64,000 nt of DNA from JAAZKI01 sp012799905 (lineage in GTDB: Bacteria; Verrucomicrobiota; Lentisphaeria; Oligosphaerales; Oligosphaeraceae): positions 62,001 through 126,000 of the forward strand of contig JBMNFR010000016.1 in the NCBI GenBank assembly GCA_050949415.1, written 5' to 3'. The notes below the pieces were generated by a model. That model had not been told where the DNA came from and ran no database searches. It saw nothing but the letters and a program-made list of their open reading frames with translations. Below are positions 10,690 through 21,043 of this stretch, piece by piece. Numbering within the stretch: the stretch's first letter is position 1; every line of letters begins with the position of its first letter. Position numbers and translations under genes: made by a program.

Positions 10690-11886
10690 TCAGCGACCCA
10701 ACTGGGCTTTCATCCAGGCGTAGAATGTATCGCCGATCTGACGGTAGCCGGCTGGCGCAGGATGCACGCCGTTGTTCAGGCGGGTGATTTTGGCGTCGTT
10801 GCCGACATTGACCGGCTCAGTGGTCTTGGGGAAGTTGTTCTCGCAGTCGAGATTGACATGGGTCGGGATCAAGGACAGCAGCGGGTCGGTGGACTGGCCG
10901 AATTTCTGCAGCATGGCCTGATTCAGGCGGTGTTGGTTTTTCTTGTATTGCCAGCGGGTCTGTCCACAGGCGTAATTAGCGCCAAAGGCGTCTTGGGAGG
11001 CAGCGCCTGGGGTGACCAGGCCGACGCCGATGATGGCGTTGGGGGCAGCTTGGCGGAAAGCGGTGATAAGGACGTCGGCCGCTGCGAGAATATCGGCGAT
11101 GCGCGCGTCGAGATTATCGTCATTGGCGCCGAATACGTCATTGACGCCGAGCTGGAAGGTGACGATGTCAGGCGGGTTGCCGTTGTTGTAGAGTTTGAAG
11201 TAGTTTTGCAGGTCGATGGTTCCCTTGCCCTCGTCGTCAATGGCTAAGAATCGGCTGGGGATGTTAGGCGGCGTCGTGTTTTCCTTGGGATGGGGCTTGG
11301 TTTTGCTGATAAAGGTCTTCCAGGCCCAGCCGCCCCAGCCTTCATGGGCGACTCCGCCCGGCTGCGGTTTGTAGCCTGGACCGTTGGAGCCGACCATGGT
11401 GATGGCCGGGTTGTCGTCGCCGGACATCAGTTCAAAGACGCGCGCCGGGTACACGCCGGCATTAGTCAGACTGTCGCCGACGATGAGCACGGACAGGTTG
11501 CGGCCCTTGCCGGCATCCGGCTTGGCCACCACGATTTTGGTCTCAGCCTGGGCGACCAGGCCCTGGAGGTCATAGACGCTCACCTTCCATTTAAATTCGC
11601 CGACGTCCTCAGGTTTGGGCAGGAAGCGCCAGCGTTTGGCGTCGTTGCGTCCCTTGGTGCAGGTGACGTCGAAGACGTATGCGTCTGGATTGGGAACCAG
11701 GACGATGTTGTCGAAGTAGATATTGATTTCCACGCCGGGGACAGCATAGATGACTTCCGGCAGTTGGAGGCTGATTGGGTTGGGGTTGGGCGGCGGCAGG
11801 GGCGGCGTCTGGGCAGTCAGGCAGCAGCAGGAAAAAATGGCCGTACCGCAAGCAAAAGCGCATATCGACAGCAGATTTTTGTTCAT
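10690..11886 (-). CDS. Secreted SGNH/GDSL-type hydrolase
   Basis: A 398-aa exported protein. The N-terminus MNKNLLSICAFACGTAIF... is a signal peptide with a Cys-rich h-region end. A short beta-domain (about residues 30-140) precedes the SGNH hydrolase domain. Block I is VLIVGDSLTNAG (nucleophile Ser in GDSL), block III is QLGVNDVFGAND, and the catalytic His is in GVHPAPAGYRQIGD near the C-terminus. Such enzymes are esterases acting on acetylated or feruloylated carbohydrates. The start at 11886 is supported by AAGGAG 6-11 bases upstream; the frame stays open to 12018 without similarity. It precedes the LacI gene by 25 bp. Confidence 0.88.
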   Translation of the reverse strand: MNKNLLSICAFACGTAIFSCCCLTAQTPPLPPPNPNPISLQLPEVIYAVPGVEINIYFDNIVLVPNPDAYVFDVTCTKGRNDAKRWRFLPKPEDVGEFKWKVSVYDLQGLVAQAETKIVVAKPDAGKGRNLSVLIVGDSLTNAGVYPARVFELMSGDDNPAITMVGSNGPGYKPQPGGVAHEGWGGWAWKTFISKTKPHPKENTTPPNIPSRFLAIDDEGKGTIDLQNYFKLYNNGNPPDIVTFQLGVNDVFGANDDNLDARIADILAAADVLITAFRQAAPNAIIGVGLVTPGAASQDAFGANYACGQTRWQYKKNQHRLNQAMLQKFGQSTDPLLSLIPTHVNLDCENNFPKTTEPVNVGNDAKITRLNNGVHPAPAGYRQIGDTFYAWMKAQLGR

Positions 11887-12053
11887 CTTGACTCCTTGAA
11901 GTTGGCAGGAATGGCGACGTTGTTTATAGTGAATGGTGATGCAACAAAATGCCTTTAAAGTAAAATAGCAGAGAAAAGGCGCAGGGAAAGCCTGTTCCCT
12001 GAAAAAATCCGCTGTCAACGCTTTTCTCGCCGGCCTAAAGGAGTCATGCTCTG

Positions 12054-12662
12054 ATGAATGAACAGCAAATCTGCGCTGCTGACCCGCGCTTGGAGCGGGT
12101 TTTGCTCAACCAGGAAGAAATCCGGACTCGGGTCAACTCCATGGCTCGTGAAATTGCTGAGCGTTACCAGCAATCGCCATTTTATCTGATTGGCATCTTG
12201 AAGGGCGCTTGTTTTTTCCTGGCTGATCTGGCGCGCGAACTGTACCTGGCCGGATGCACCGAAATGCGCCTTGACTTTATCCGCGCCAGCACGTATGGGG
12301 ATGAGGTCAAGGAGAATGGCGAGGCAGCGCGGTCGGTTCGGATCGAGGGACCCTGGACGAAGGTGGCCGGTCAGCGGGTGATTCTAGTTGACGACATCCT
12401 GGACCAGGGCTTTACCCTGGCCGCTCTGCGCCAGCATGCTCTGACCTCGCTGAAAGCAGCGCAGGTGGAGACGTGTGTGTTTCTGGAAAAGGATTTGCGC
12501 GAGCCGTCGCCGGAGGTGGCAGCGCAGCGGGCGTCGTTCAAGGCGGATTATGTCGGCGCTAGAGTCCCGGACCGCTGGGTGGTGGGCTATGGTCTGGATG
12601 TGGCTGAACTCTATCGCAGCCTGCCATTTGTGGCCATAGTCAAGGAAGAGCATTTCCGTTGA
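12054..12662 (+). CDS. hpt: Hypoxanthine phosphoribosyltransferase-like PRTase
   Basis: A 202-aa purine-salvage phosphoribosyltransferase that would transfer PRPP to hypoxanthine or guanine in the cytoplasm. The PRPP-binding loop VILVDDILDQGFTLAAL is at about residues 110-126, and YLIGILKGACFFLADL (about 43-58) is the typical HPRT beta-alpha unit with the KG pair. DRWVVGYGLDVAELYRSLPFV at the C-terminus is the base-binding segment (VGYGLD). It is slightly longer than the usual 180 aa because of an N-terminal extension. AAAGGAG lies about 10 bases before the ATG. Confidence 0.92.
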   Translation: MNEQQICAADPRLERVLLNQEEIRTRVNSMAREIAERYQQSPFYLIGILKGACFFLADLARELYLAGCTEMRLDFIRASTYGDEVKENGEAARSVRIEGPWTKVAGQRVILVDDILDQGFTLAALRQHALTSLKAAQVETCVFLEKDLREPSPEVAAQRASFKADYVGARVPDRWVVGYGLDVAELYRSLPFVAIVKEEHFR

Positions 12663-12943
12663 ATGAGAATGTATTGCTGCTCGGAGTTCCGGCAAGCTGC
12701 TGAATAGGGGCGAGGGGCGAGAATGCTGAATGTTGAATGTTGAATGTTGAATGCTGAGGCACATTTCATAATTCATCATTCATCGTTCATCATTCGTGAG
12801 GGGCGAGGGGCGAGGAATTTCGTTGGTTCGTCGATTGTAGGGAAGCGTCAGGCACAGTATATTATGTGGTTTTTCACCAGTTGCGGCTCGGTTCGGCAAG
12901 AACTTAGCGGCATTAACGAGTATTGTTTTAAGGAGATTGGACG
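12663..12943. repeat. GAATGYT / CATTCAT / GGGGCGA repeat block
   Basis: Between hpt and argG there are short tandem tracts: GGGGCGA units (12706-12720), GAATGCT/GAATGTT units (12721-12757), CATAATTCATCATTCATCGT-type units (12767-12796) and GGGGCGAGGGGCGAGG (12800-12814). The same order of tracts occurs at 18018-18124. The final 80 bases before argG are ordinary DNA with TTAAGGAGATTGG as ribosome binding region. Confidence 0.9.
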
Positions 12944-14149
12944 ATGAAGGTAGTATTGGCTTATTCCGGCGGTTTGGACACTTCCTGCATTTTGACGTGG
13001 CTGCGGGAGAAGTACGATGCCGAGGTCGTGACGTTCTGCGCTGACCTGGGGCAGGAGGAGGAATTGACCGGCCTGCATGAGAAGGCCAAGGCTACCGGCG
13101 CGGTCAAGTCATATATTGAGGACATGACCGAGGAATTCGTTCGCGACTTTGTTTTCCCGATGTTCCAGGCGAATGCCATTTACGAGAACTTGTATTTGCT
13201 TGGCACCAGCATTGCGCGGCCTCTCATCGCCAAGCGCCTGGTGGAAATCGCCAAGGAGGAGAATGCTGAATACATCTGCCATGGCGCGACTGGCAAGGGC
13301 AATGACCAAGTCCGCTTTGAGCTGACTGCCTACGCGCTCAATCCGTCGATCAAGATCATTGCCCCGTGGCGCAGCCCTGACTGGACGTTCAAGTCGCGGA
13401 CAGACCTGATTAAGTACGCTGAAGAACGCAAGATTCCGATTTCAGTAAGTGCTGCCAAGCCATATTCGATGGACCGCAATCTTCTGCATATCAGCTTTGA
13501 AGGCGGCATCCTGGAAGACCCGTGGGTGGAAGCCCCACCAGAGACGCATGTCTTGACCACCCCGCTGGAAAAGACGCCGGACGAGGCGGAATACGTGATT
13601 ATCGAATTTGAAAAGGGCATTCCAGTGGCGGTCAATGGCAAGCGCTTGAGCCCTGCCAACCTGCTGCGCGAACTGAACCGTCTGGGCGGCAAGCACGGGA
13701 TTGGCCGGATTGACATTGTCGAGACGCGTTTCACCGGCATGAAAGACCGCGGCATCTATGAGACTCCGGGCGGGACGATTCTTTTCCATGCCCATCGCGC
13801 CATGGAGACCATCTGCATGGACCGCGAAGTGATGAGCCTGCGCGACCAGCTGATTCCGCAGTATTCCAACATGATTTACAACGGCTTCTGGTTTGCGCCG
13901 GAGCGTGAGTTCTTGCAGGCTGCGATTACGCAGAGCCAGAAGAACATCACCGGCGAAGTGCGCTGCAAACTCTACAAAGGCAACTGCCTGATTGTCGGCC
14001 GGCGCTCGCCGTACACTCTGTACGATCCCGAGGTGGTCACGTTTGAGTCGGACGACGTCTACAACCAGGGCGACGCCACCGGCTTCATCAAGTTGAATGC
14101 GCTGCGTCTGCGCATTGGCGCGAAGGCCAAGAAACCGGCTGAAGACTGA
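12944..14149 (+). CDS. argG: Argininosuccinate synthase
   Basis: A 401-aa ATP-dependent ligase joining citrulline and aspartate to argininosuccinate, the penultimate step of arginine synthesis. The N-type ATP pyrophosphatase loop AYSGGLDTSCILTWL is at residues 5-19. Other family segments are EYICHGATGKGNDQVRFE, SVSAAKPYSMDRNLLHIS and the citrulline/aspartate-binding GRIDIVETRFTGMKDRG. The length is the family standard and no break is seen. The ATG at 12944 has AAGGAG 11 bases upstream. argH is not adjacent. Confidence 0.97.
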   Translation: MKVVLAYSGGLDTSCILTWLREKYDAEVVTFCADLGQEEELTGLHEKAKATGAVKSYIEDMTEEFVRDFVFPMFQANAIYENLYLLGTSIARPLIAKRLVEIAKEENAEYICHGATGKGNDQVRFELTAYALNPSIKIIAPWRSPDWTFKSRTDLIKYAEERKIPISVSAAKPYSMDRNLLHISFEGGILEDPWVEAPPETHVLTTPLEKTPDEAEYVIIEFEKGIPVAVNGKRLSPANLLRELNRLGGKHGIGRIDIVETRFTGMKDRGIYETPGGTILFHAHRAMETICMDREVMSLRDQLIPQYSNMIYNGFWFAPEREFLQAAITQSQKNITGEVRCKLYKGNCLIVGRRSPYTLYDPEVVTFESDDVYNQGDATGFIKLNALRLRIGAKAKKPAED

Positions 14150-14189
14150 GAGGGCATCGCGTCGATTTGAAAGGCAGTGGTTATCAGCC

Positions 14190-14546
14190 ATGCAGATTGA
14201 GTTGCTGAAAGGCAAATTGCATCGTGCGACGCTGACCGGTTGTGAGATTGATTACCCGGGCAGCCTGTCCATAGACCGCGATTTGCTCGACCTTGCCGGG
14301 ATTTTCCCGTTTGAGAAAATCCTGGTGGTCAACCAGACCAACGGCCAGCGTTTGGTCACTTATGCGATTGAGGCGGCGCGGGGCAGTCGCGAATTTTGTC
14401 TCAACGGCGCTGCGGCTCGGCTCGGCATTCCCGGCGACATGGTGACGGTCATGGCTTTTGCCTTGGTTGATCCTGCTGAAGCGGCTGGCTGGGAGCCTAA
14501 AGTCGTGGTGCTGGCTGATCAGAATCGCCAGGTCAAGGTTCTGTGA
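14190..14546 (+). CDS. panD: Aspartate 1-decarboxylase precursor
   Basis: A 118-aa pyruvoyl enzyme making beta-alanine for pantothenate and CoA. The proenzyme cleaves itself at a Gly-Ser bond, here in YPGSLSIDRDLL (about residues 23-34); the usual family motif is GSxxID. LEKILVVNQTNGQR-like sequence (FEKILVVNQTNGQRLVTY) and LNGAAARLGIPGDMV match conserved family segments. The ATG at 14190 gives the correct family start MQIELLKGKLHRATLT; longer in-frame versions overlap argG. It lies 40 bp after argG in the same direction. Confidence 0.94.
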   Translation: MQIELLKGKLHRATLTGCEIDYPGSLSIDRDLLDLAGIFPFEKILVVNQTNGQRLVTYAIEAARGSREFCLNGAAARLGIPGDMVTVMAFALVDPAEAAGWEPKVVVLADQNRQVKVL

Positions 14547-14592
14547 TGAAGTTGCGGCGATTTTGGTTTAGCCGGAAGGCGTTGGTGCAAGC

Positions 14593-15480
14593 ATGAACGC
14601 ATTCGGGGTTTTTGGCCTGGTCTTTTTGTCCTGCCTGTTGCATGTATCCTGGAATGCGTTGAGCAAGGGCTGCGAGGATCGGGCGGCGTTCACCTGGATG
14701 GTGACGTTGACCGGGCTGTTGTTTGCTGTGCCTGGTTTCGTCATCAGCCGGATCATCAGTCCCGGTGCGCTGAATTGGTCGGTGCTCGGATATGCTGCTG
14801 CTTCCGGCTTTTTCGAAAGCCTGTATTTCATTTTTTTGTTTTGGTCGTACAAGTATGTTGACTTAGCGGTGGCATATCCCTTGAGCCGCGGGGTGGCGCC
14901 GGTGGCCACGCTGATTTTCGGCGGTTTGATTGGTGATGCTCCTCAGGCAGCGCATATTCCCGGGGTGTTGACTACCTTGGCCGGGGTCGTTTTGCTCAGC
15001 TGGGACGCGTTGCGGCGCGCCCCGGTCCAGCGCAGTGTCTGGCGTGGTTTGACGCTGGCCGTGCTGACCGGCGGGGCGATTGCGGGGTATCATCTGTTTG
15101 ACCGGGCGGCGGTTACGCTGTCGCCGCCGCCGTCAACCTTCGAGTACATGCTGGTGATGCATGCCTTCATGCTGTTTTTTATCACCCTTTGGTTGCTGCC
15201 GATGCCGGGCATTGGCGGTCGGTTAGTGCTGGAATGGCGCCGGCGTTGGCGGGTTGATCTGCTGATTGGGGCCACCTCGCTGGTAGCGTATCTGTTGATT
15301 TTAGTGGCTTTTCGCTATGGCCATGTCACGCTGGTGACGGCTGGGCGCAACATGGGCATTGTCATGAGCCTGGCGGTCGGAGCGCTGTTTTTGAAAGAGA
15401 AGATCAGCCGTTGGCAGACCGCTGGCGCTCTTCTGGTGACGGTTGGCGTAATCGGGATTTTCCTGGCCGGCGGCCATTGA
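14593..15480 (+). CDS. EamA/DMT family transporter
   Basis: A 295-aa inner-membrane protein with roughly ten hydrophobic segments arranged as two EamA repeats (about residues 3-140 and 150-292). Family markers are HVSWNALSKG in the first helix, VAYPLSRGVAPVATLIFG at the end of the first repeat, and the matching AGRNMGIVMSLAVGALFLKEK in the second. DMT proteins export metabolites or amino acids; the substrate cannot be deduced. The ATG at 14593 has no strong ribosome binding site nearby. The gene follows panD by 46 bp and may be read through from it. Confidence 0.88.
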   Translation: MNAFGVFGLVFLSCLLHVSWNALSKGCEDRAAFTWMVTLTGLLFAVPGFVISRIISPGALNWSVLGYAAASGFFESLYFIFLFWSYKYVDLAVAYPLSRGVAPVATLIFGGLIGDAPQAAHIPGVLTTLAGVVLLSWDALRRAPVQRSVWRGLTLAVLTGGAIAGYHLFDRAAVTLSPPPSTFEYMLVMHAFMLFFITLWLLPMPGIGGRLVLEWRRRWRVDLLIGATSLVAYLLILVAFRYGHVTLVTAGRNMGIVMSLAVGALFLKEKISRWQTAGALLVTVGVIGIFLAGGH

Positions 15481-15561
15481 GCGCTCCGCGTCGACGGTGC
15501 AGGCCATGATGTATGATCGTTTTCAGGCAAGAGTTTTGAGCAAATAGGACTGCAAGCATTT

Positions 15562-17343
<1,782 letters not shown>

Positions 17344-17469
17344 TGGAACGGTTGGCGTTGGCGAGGGTCAAAGAAACTGTTTTGATCCGGCCTGGTTGTC
17401 GTATTTGACGGCTGGGCGGTTCGTGCAGGAGCGGCCGATTCCGTTCACCATGCAAAAGGAGTCCAAACC

Positions 17470-17910
17470 ATGACAGCGACCAGAAAAGCCCGGATGGGCG
17501 ACAAACTGTTGATTCATTATGTCTGCCGTTCCCAGGGCGGCCGTGTTCTGGAAAGCACGCACGGGGCGCCGCCTCCGGAAATCGTCCTGGGCGGGCAGGA
17601 CATTTTGCCGGCCCTGGAGAAGGCGTTCGTCGGACTTGCTGCCGGTGAACGTCGGCATGTGGTCTTGGGACCCTCGGAGGCTTTCGGCGATTATGATCCG
17701 GAATTGGTGGAGACAGTCAAGCGGACGCAGCTCCGCCTGGGCAGCGAGCCAATGCCAAGCATGATGGTCGAAGTGGATCAAGGCGATGGCGAGCCGATGC
17801 CAGGGCGCATCATTGAGATCAGCGAGGACAGCGTCCTGGTCGATTGCAACCACCCGCTGGCCGGCGAAACCCTGGAGTATGACCTGACCTTGGTCGAAAT
17901 CAAGGAATAG
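17470..17910 (+). CDS. FKBP-type peptidyl-prolyl isomerase (SlyD-like)
   Basis: A 146-aa cytoplasmic FKBP of the SlyD/FkpB type. The pattern GDKLLIHYVCRSQGGRVLES, GQDILPALEKAFVGLAAGERRHV and PSEAFGDYDPELVETV corresponds to the FKBP core with the insert-in-flap chaperone domain between about residues 70 and 125. The C-terminus ends in the core strand LEYDLTLVEIKE, and there is no His-rich metal tail as in E. coli SlyD. AAAAGGAG lies about 11 bases before the ATG. It follows typA by 127 bp. Confidence 0.93.
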   Translation: MTATRKARMGDKLLIHYVCRSQGGRVLESTHGAPPPEIVLGGQDILPALEKAFVGLAAGERRHVVLGPSEAFGDYDPELVETVKRTQLRLGSEPMPSMMVEVDQGDGEPMPGRIIEISEDSVLVDCNHPLAGETLEYDLTLVEIKE

Positions 17911-18188
17911 GCGCTTTTTTTAGGGGCGAGGGGCTTTTTTAGGGGCGAGGGGCGAGGGGCGAGGGGCGAGGGGCGAGGTGAGCTTGGACTATGCTGTCCG
18001 CGAGGGGCTTTTTTTAGGGGCGAGGGGCGAGAATGCTGAATGCTGAATGCTGAATGCTGAATGCAGAGGCGCATTTCATAATTCATAATTCATAATTCAT
18101 AATTCGTTAGGGGCGAGGGGCGAGATGAGCTTGGACTACGTGCGGCTTGAACCACGTACGGTACGTGCGGCAGGTTGAAGGCTGAAAC
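17911..18188. repeat. Repeat block: GGGGCGA heptamers, GAATGCT and CATAATT tracts
   Basis: The block opens with GGGGCGA heptamers (17921-17978, four consecutive units from about 17941), then TGAGCTTGGACTATGCTGTCCGCGAGG, more heptamers, GAATGCT repeated five times (18031-18064), CATTTCATAATTCATAATTC (18072-18106), further GGGGCGA units (18110-18123) and a degenerate ACGTGCGGCTTGAACCACGT/GTGCGGCAGGTTGAAGG palindrome (18135-18182). It lies between convergent genes. The order of tracts from the GAATGCT tract on copies that at 12721-12814. Confidence 0.92.
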
Positions 18189-18911
18189 TTATTTCGTGCT
18201 CGGCGGCGGAGTTTTCTTTTTTTGCGCCTGTTTGGCGTCTTTTTTTGCGCCTGTTTTGTCAGGCTTTTTTGCGCCTGGCGCCTTGTTCGGCTTGTCAGCT
18301 GTTTTTCCCTCTGCATTTTTCGTTTGTCGACCATGCTCAGGCGTGGCATCAGCTTCTTCGGCCGGCTCAGTGGACTCTAGGGCGGTTTTTCCGATCACTT
18401 CCTTGACGATATCGTTGAGGATGGACAGATCAATGTCGGCGTCACCTAAATCAAAGTCCTCGTCATCCAGGTCGAGTTCCTCGTCATCCAGGTCGAGGTC
18501 ATCTAAATCGTCATCATTGATGATGGAGATGTCAAAATCTTCCGAGTCCATATCCTCATCATCGAGTTCATGGTCGATGGTTTTTTTTCGTTTTTTTGAG
18601 CCAAGACCGCGGTCATAGTCGGCGGTCGTTTTGATATCTTCTTCGGATGTCGGCTTGAAGCTGACGACGTTGAGGATATCGAGGCCATCGGATGCGTCGT
18701 GGGTGATGTAGCCAAGAAATTCGATGTCGATTTCCTCGCCCGCGTAGCGCAGCAGCCGTTTGACGATTTTGCGGGAGGCGATGACATATTCATCTCCATC
18801 TGCGGTGAGGACGGAGACAACCGTGTCACCGGCAGTAGAGTCTTCAAAGATATCCACCTGGCCGATGATTTGGAGCAGTTTTCGCGAGTCGTTGTGGTCG
18901 GGACTAGTCAT
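18189..18911 (-). CDS. Uncharacterised protein with acidic middle and basic tail
   Basis: A 240-aa protein I do not recognise. Residues 8-90 form a compact beta-rich segment (IIGQVDIFEDS, VVSVLTADGDEYVIA, IDIEFLGYIT, GLDILNVVSF). Residues about 118-165 are extremely acidic, with repeated DDxDLDDEELDLDDE pattern, and contain IIN/ILN hydrophobic spots. Residues about 190-240 are rich in Lys, Ala and Pro (KKPDKTGAKKDAKQAQKKK). No signal peptide or membrane segment is seen, so it is likely cytoplasmic. The charge-split tail could bind nucleic acid, ribosomes or basic partners, which is only inference. It is 178 bp downstream of the HPr-like protein gene on the same strand. Confidence 0.7.
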   Translation of the reverse strand: MTSPDHNDSRKLLQIIGQVDIFEDSTAGDTVVSVLTADGDEYVIASRKIVKRLLRYAGEEIDIEFLGYITHDASDGLDILNVVSFKPTSEEDIKTTADYDRGLGSKKRKKTIDHELDDEDMDSEDFDISIINDDDLDDLDLDDEELDLDDEDFDLGDADIDLSILNDIVKEVIGKTALESTEPAEEADATPEHGRQTKNAEGKTADKPNKAPGAKKPDKTGAKKDAKQAQKKKTPPPSTK

Positions 18912-19089
18912 GGCATTTTGGCGATTGGCGAGGTTCTGGGGTTATCGGGTGGATTGTTTGCCGGCGGGTTGCGCACGGCTCAGGATTTTGATAATGTAGC
19001 AAGCTCTGGCTGTCCTGCTACCATGTCGACGAGACAAAAAGCTATGGCATGGGCTTTGCGGCGGAGGAACAAAGGGGCTTTTTTTGCCT

Positions 19090-20715
19090 TTACAGCGTCA
19101 TCTTCGGCGTTGTTTTGGGTTGGGCGCGGATGTGGTTGAGGTATTCCAACTCTTTGGGCAGGGCGATGTCTTCGCCGCGGTGGTTTTCTCCGTAGTCGTG
19201 TGCAGCGAGGATGGCGATGTCATCAAGAGCCAGTTTATTGCCCCGGAAGACGACAGTTGCTTTCATGTTGACGTTGATTTTGCGTCCGGTCTGGAAATCC
19301 GTAATAGCGTCGCGGAGCAATTCCCGGAAGGTTCCGGAGTGGTGGCGGGTGACTTCGGCGTAGGGCAGTTCCTCCACGTAGAAAACGAGCAGGTTTTTCT
19401 GGCGCAGAAGGCTGAATGCCTCGGCCAGGGCCTGCTCCATGGTGATGGCGCCTTGGCGAAGGAGGTCTTCCTGCCGGGAAAAGTCAATAGCGCGCAGCTG
19501 TTCGAAAATGTATTCGCGCTTTTTCTGGTCGATCCAGCCGTTGGCATGAATCATTGACGCCGCCATCTTGGCGTTGTATTCCTGGTCGCCCAGGAGCATG
19601 GCGACATCGCCGCCATAGTGGTTGACAATCGCCGCGACCAGCGTTGAAGGCCGGACGTGGAAGCCGATGTAGAGCGGCACCGGCACTTCCCGGATGTCGT
19701 CCGGATAACGAGCCAGGATTTGCTGGCAGAAACTCCTGGCCCGGATAAGGAATTCGCTGGCATAGCGGGTGAGGTACCCGGTCAGGATGGCGAAGAACCA
19801 GTCGCCGTCATAGGGGCATTTTTCGCTGCAGAAGAGGACGCTGCGGTTGAGTTTGACGTGTCGTTCGTAGAAATGGACGAAGATGGTCGCGATTCGGAGC
19901 AGGTGGAGGACAGCGCTGATATGGCCGCGGAGCATGGGCAGATAGTGGTCAGAGGCTTCGGTTTCACTGTCGCTGATGTAGGTGTCGTAAAGGGACTGGA
20001 GATTGTGGAATTTGATTTCCTGTTCGCGCAGGGTGGTTTCGCTGAGCCAGTCGAAATTGAGATTGCGCCAGTTGGCCGGGTCGATTTTAGCGGCGGCATT
20101 GAAGAATTTGGCATCGACCGTATGGTGTAGGAAACTGGTGGCCAGTTTGAGGACTCTTTCCTTGACACTGTCGTGATGCCATCCTTTGCGGTTTCGGGGG
20201 AGTCTTCCGGGCGGCAGTTCTTCGGTGAAGTCGAGGTCTTGTTTGAGGGTGACGTGCGGGGCGATGCCATTTGCCTCGGCTTGTTCCAGCAGCATTTTGA
20301 GCGAGCAGGAGATCAGACAGGTGACGTAGGTGATGGCTTTAAGAGTGTCCTCCTGGAAGTTCGGAGGCAGGGAGAACAGGGCGTAGTTGCGGCAGGTGAG
20401 ATGCAAGTGCAGCAATTCATAGCCAGCGTTGCTAAAATTTTTCAGGACTGCGGTTTGGACTCGGAATGGATACCAGGTGATGTTATTGCGGGCGCCGTAG
20501 GCGTCGAGGATTTCTTCGAGCTGGGTGGCTTCTGCTTGCAGGACACTGAGGAATGGCCGGGTGAGAACACAGTGGTCGAAGTTCTGGCGCTGCTGGTCAC
20601 GGGCGATATAGAGAAGCACGGCCGACCGTTCAGCCATCAGGGCCTTGAACTCCTCTGGCTCGATGTGTTCTTTATTCACGGTCGCGATTTCGTTTTCATT
20701 CGCTACGGCGTTCAT
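19090..20715 (-). CDS. Large protein with a C-terminal HPr-like domain
   Basis: A 541-aa cytoplasmic-looking protein. Residues 1-340 are alpha-rich and unrecognised (no transmembrane or signal segment is clear). Residues 345-392 read VPLYIGFHVRPSTLVAA...HYGGDVAMLLG..EYNAKMAASM, which lines up with the phosphocarrier HPr (GIHARPAT active-site loop, then the DV strand and the second helix). The phosphorylatable His is conserved as His353 with Arg355 next to it; the Ser46 regulatory site looks like Ala. After an insertion of about 85 residues, MKATVVFRGNKLALDDIAILAAHDYG (about 484-509) fits the last strand and helix of HPr. A GAAGGATGG ribosome site precedes the ATG. It may be a PTS-linked regulator, but no other PTS gene is in view. 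Confidence 0.72.
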   Translation of the reverse strand: MNAVANENEIATVNKEHIEPEEFKALMAERSAVLLYIARDQQRQNFDHCVLTRPFLSVLQAEATQLEEILDAYGARNNITWYPFRVQTAVLKNFSNAGYELLHLHLTCRNYALFSLPPNFQEDTLKAITYVTCLISCSLKMLLEQAEANGIAPHVTLKQDLDFTEELPPGRLPRNRKGWHHDSVKERVLKLATSFLHHTVDAKFFNAAAKIDPANWRNLNFDWLSETTLREQEIKFHNLQSLYDTYISDSETEASDHYLPMLRGHISAVLHLLRIATIFVHFYERHVKLNRSVLFCSEKCPYDGDWFFAILTGYLTRYASEFLIRARSFCQQILARYPDDIREVPVPLYIGFHVRPSTLVAAIVNHYGGDVAMLLGDQEYNAKMAASMIHANGWIDQKKREYIFEQLRAIDFSRQEDLLRQGAITMEQALAEAFSLLRQKNLLVFYVEELPYAEVTRHHSGTFRELLRDAITDFQTGRKINVNMKATVVFRGNKLALDDIAILAAHDYGENHRGEDIALPKELEYLNHIRAQPKTTPKMTL

Positions 20716-21043
20716 GGCAGGCCATCCTTCACAAGCGCGGTTCTCAGCAGTGCAGTCGGTTCCAAAACAAAGACAATCGAAAGTACTCTATGTTGCAAAG
20801 GCAAAAAAACAACGCCTGAACGAAAAAAATCGTTTAAAGCCATTGGCTCCTGTCATTGCAGCGCTGTCCGAACTGCTAAGCCGCGTGCAGGGGTCCGGGT
20901 CAGGCGTTTTTTTTATTCTTGCGGTTCTGTCATTATTCACAAGGGATGATATATTTCATTGTATAATCCTGGCCTAGCGGTTTGTCGCTTTTGGAATAGA
21001 GCGGCGCCTGGTCACCAAAACATCATTTAGGAGACATGGAAGC
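20716..21043. promoter_or_regulatory. Divergent intergenic region with a TATAAT box
   Basis: This 328-bp spacer separates the minus-strand HPr-like gene from a plus-strand dehydrogenase gene, so both promoters should lie here. A consensus TATAAT occurs at 20962-20967 on the plus strand, with TTCACA at 20936-20941 as a poorly spaced -35 candidate (20 bp). The stretch 20760-20850 is A-rich on the plus strand. An inverted pair AACGCCTG (about 20810) and CAGGCGTT (about 20911) flanks the middle; its significance is unclear. Confidence 0.35.

Noticed and set aside
12384..12779. Minus-strand frame containing IQHSTFNIQHS
   Set aside because: A translation of GAATGYT repeats fused to antisense of hpt; such peptides are typical false predictions.
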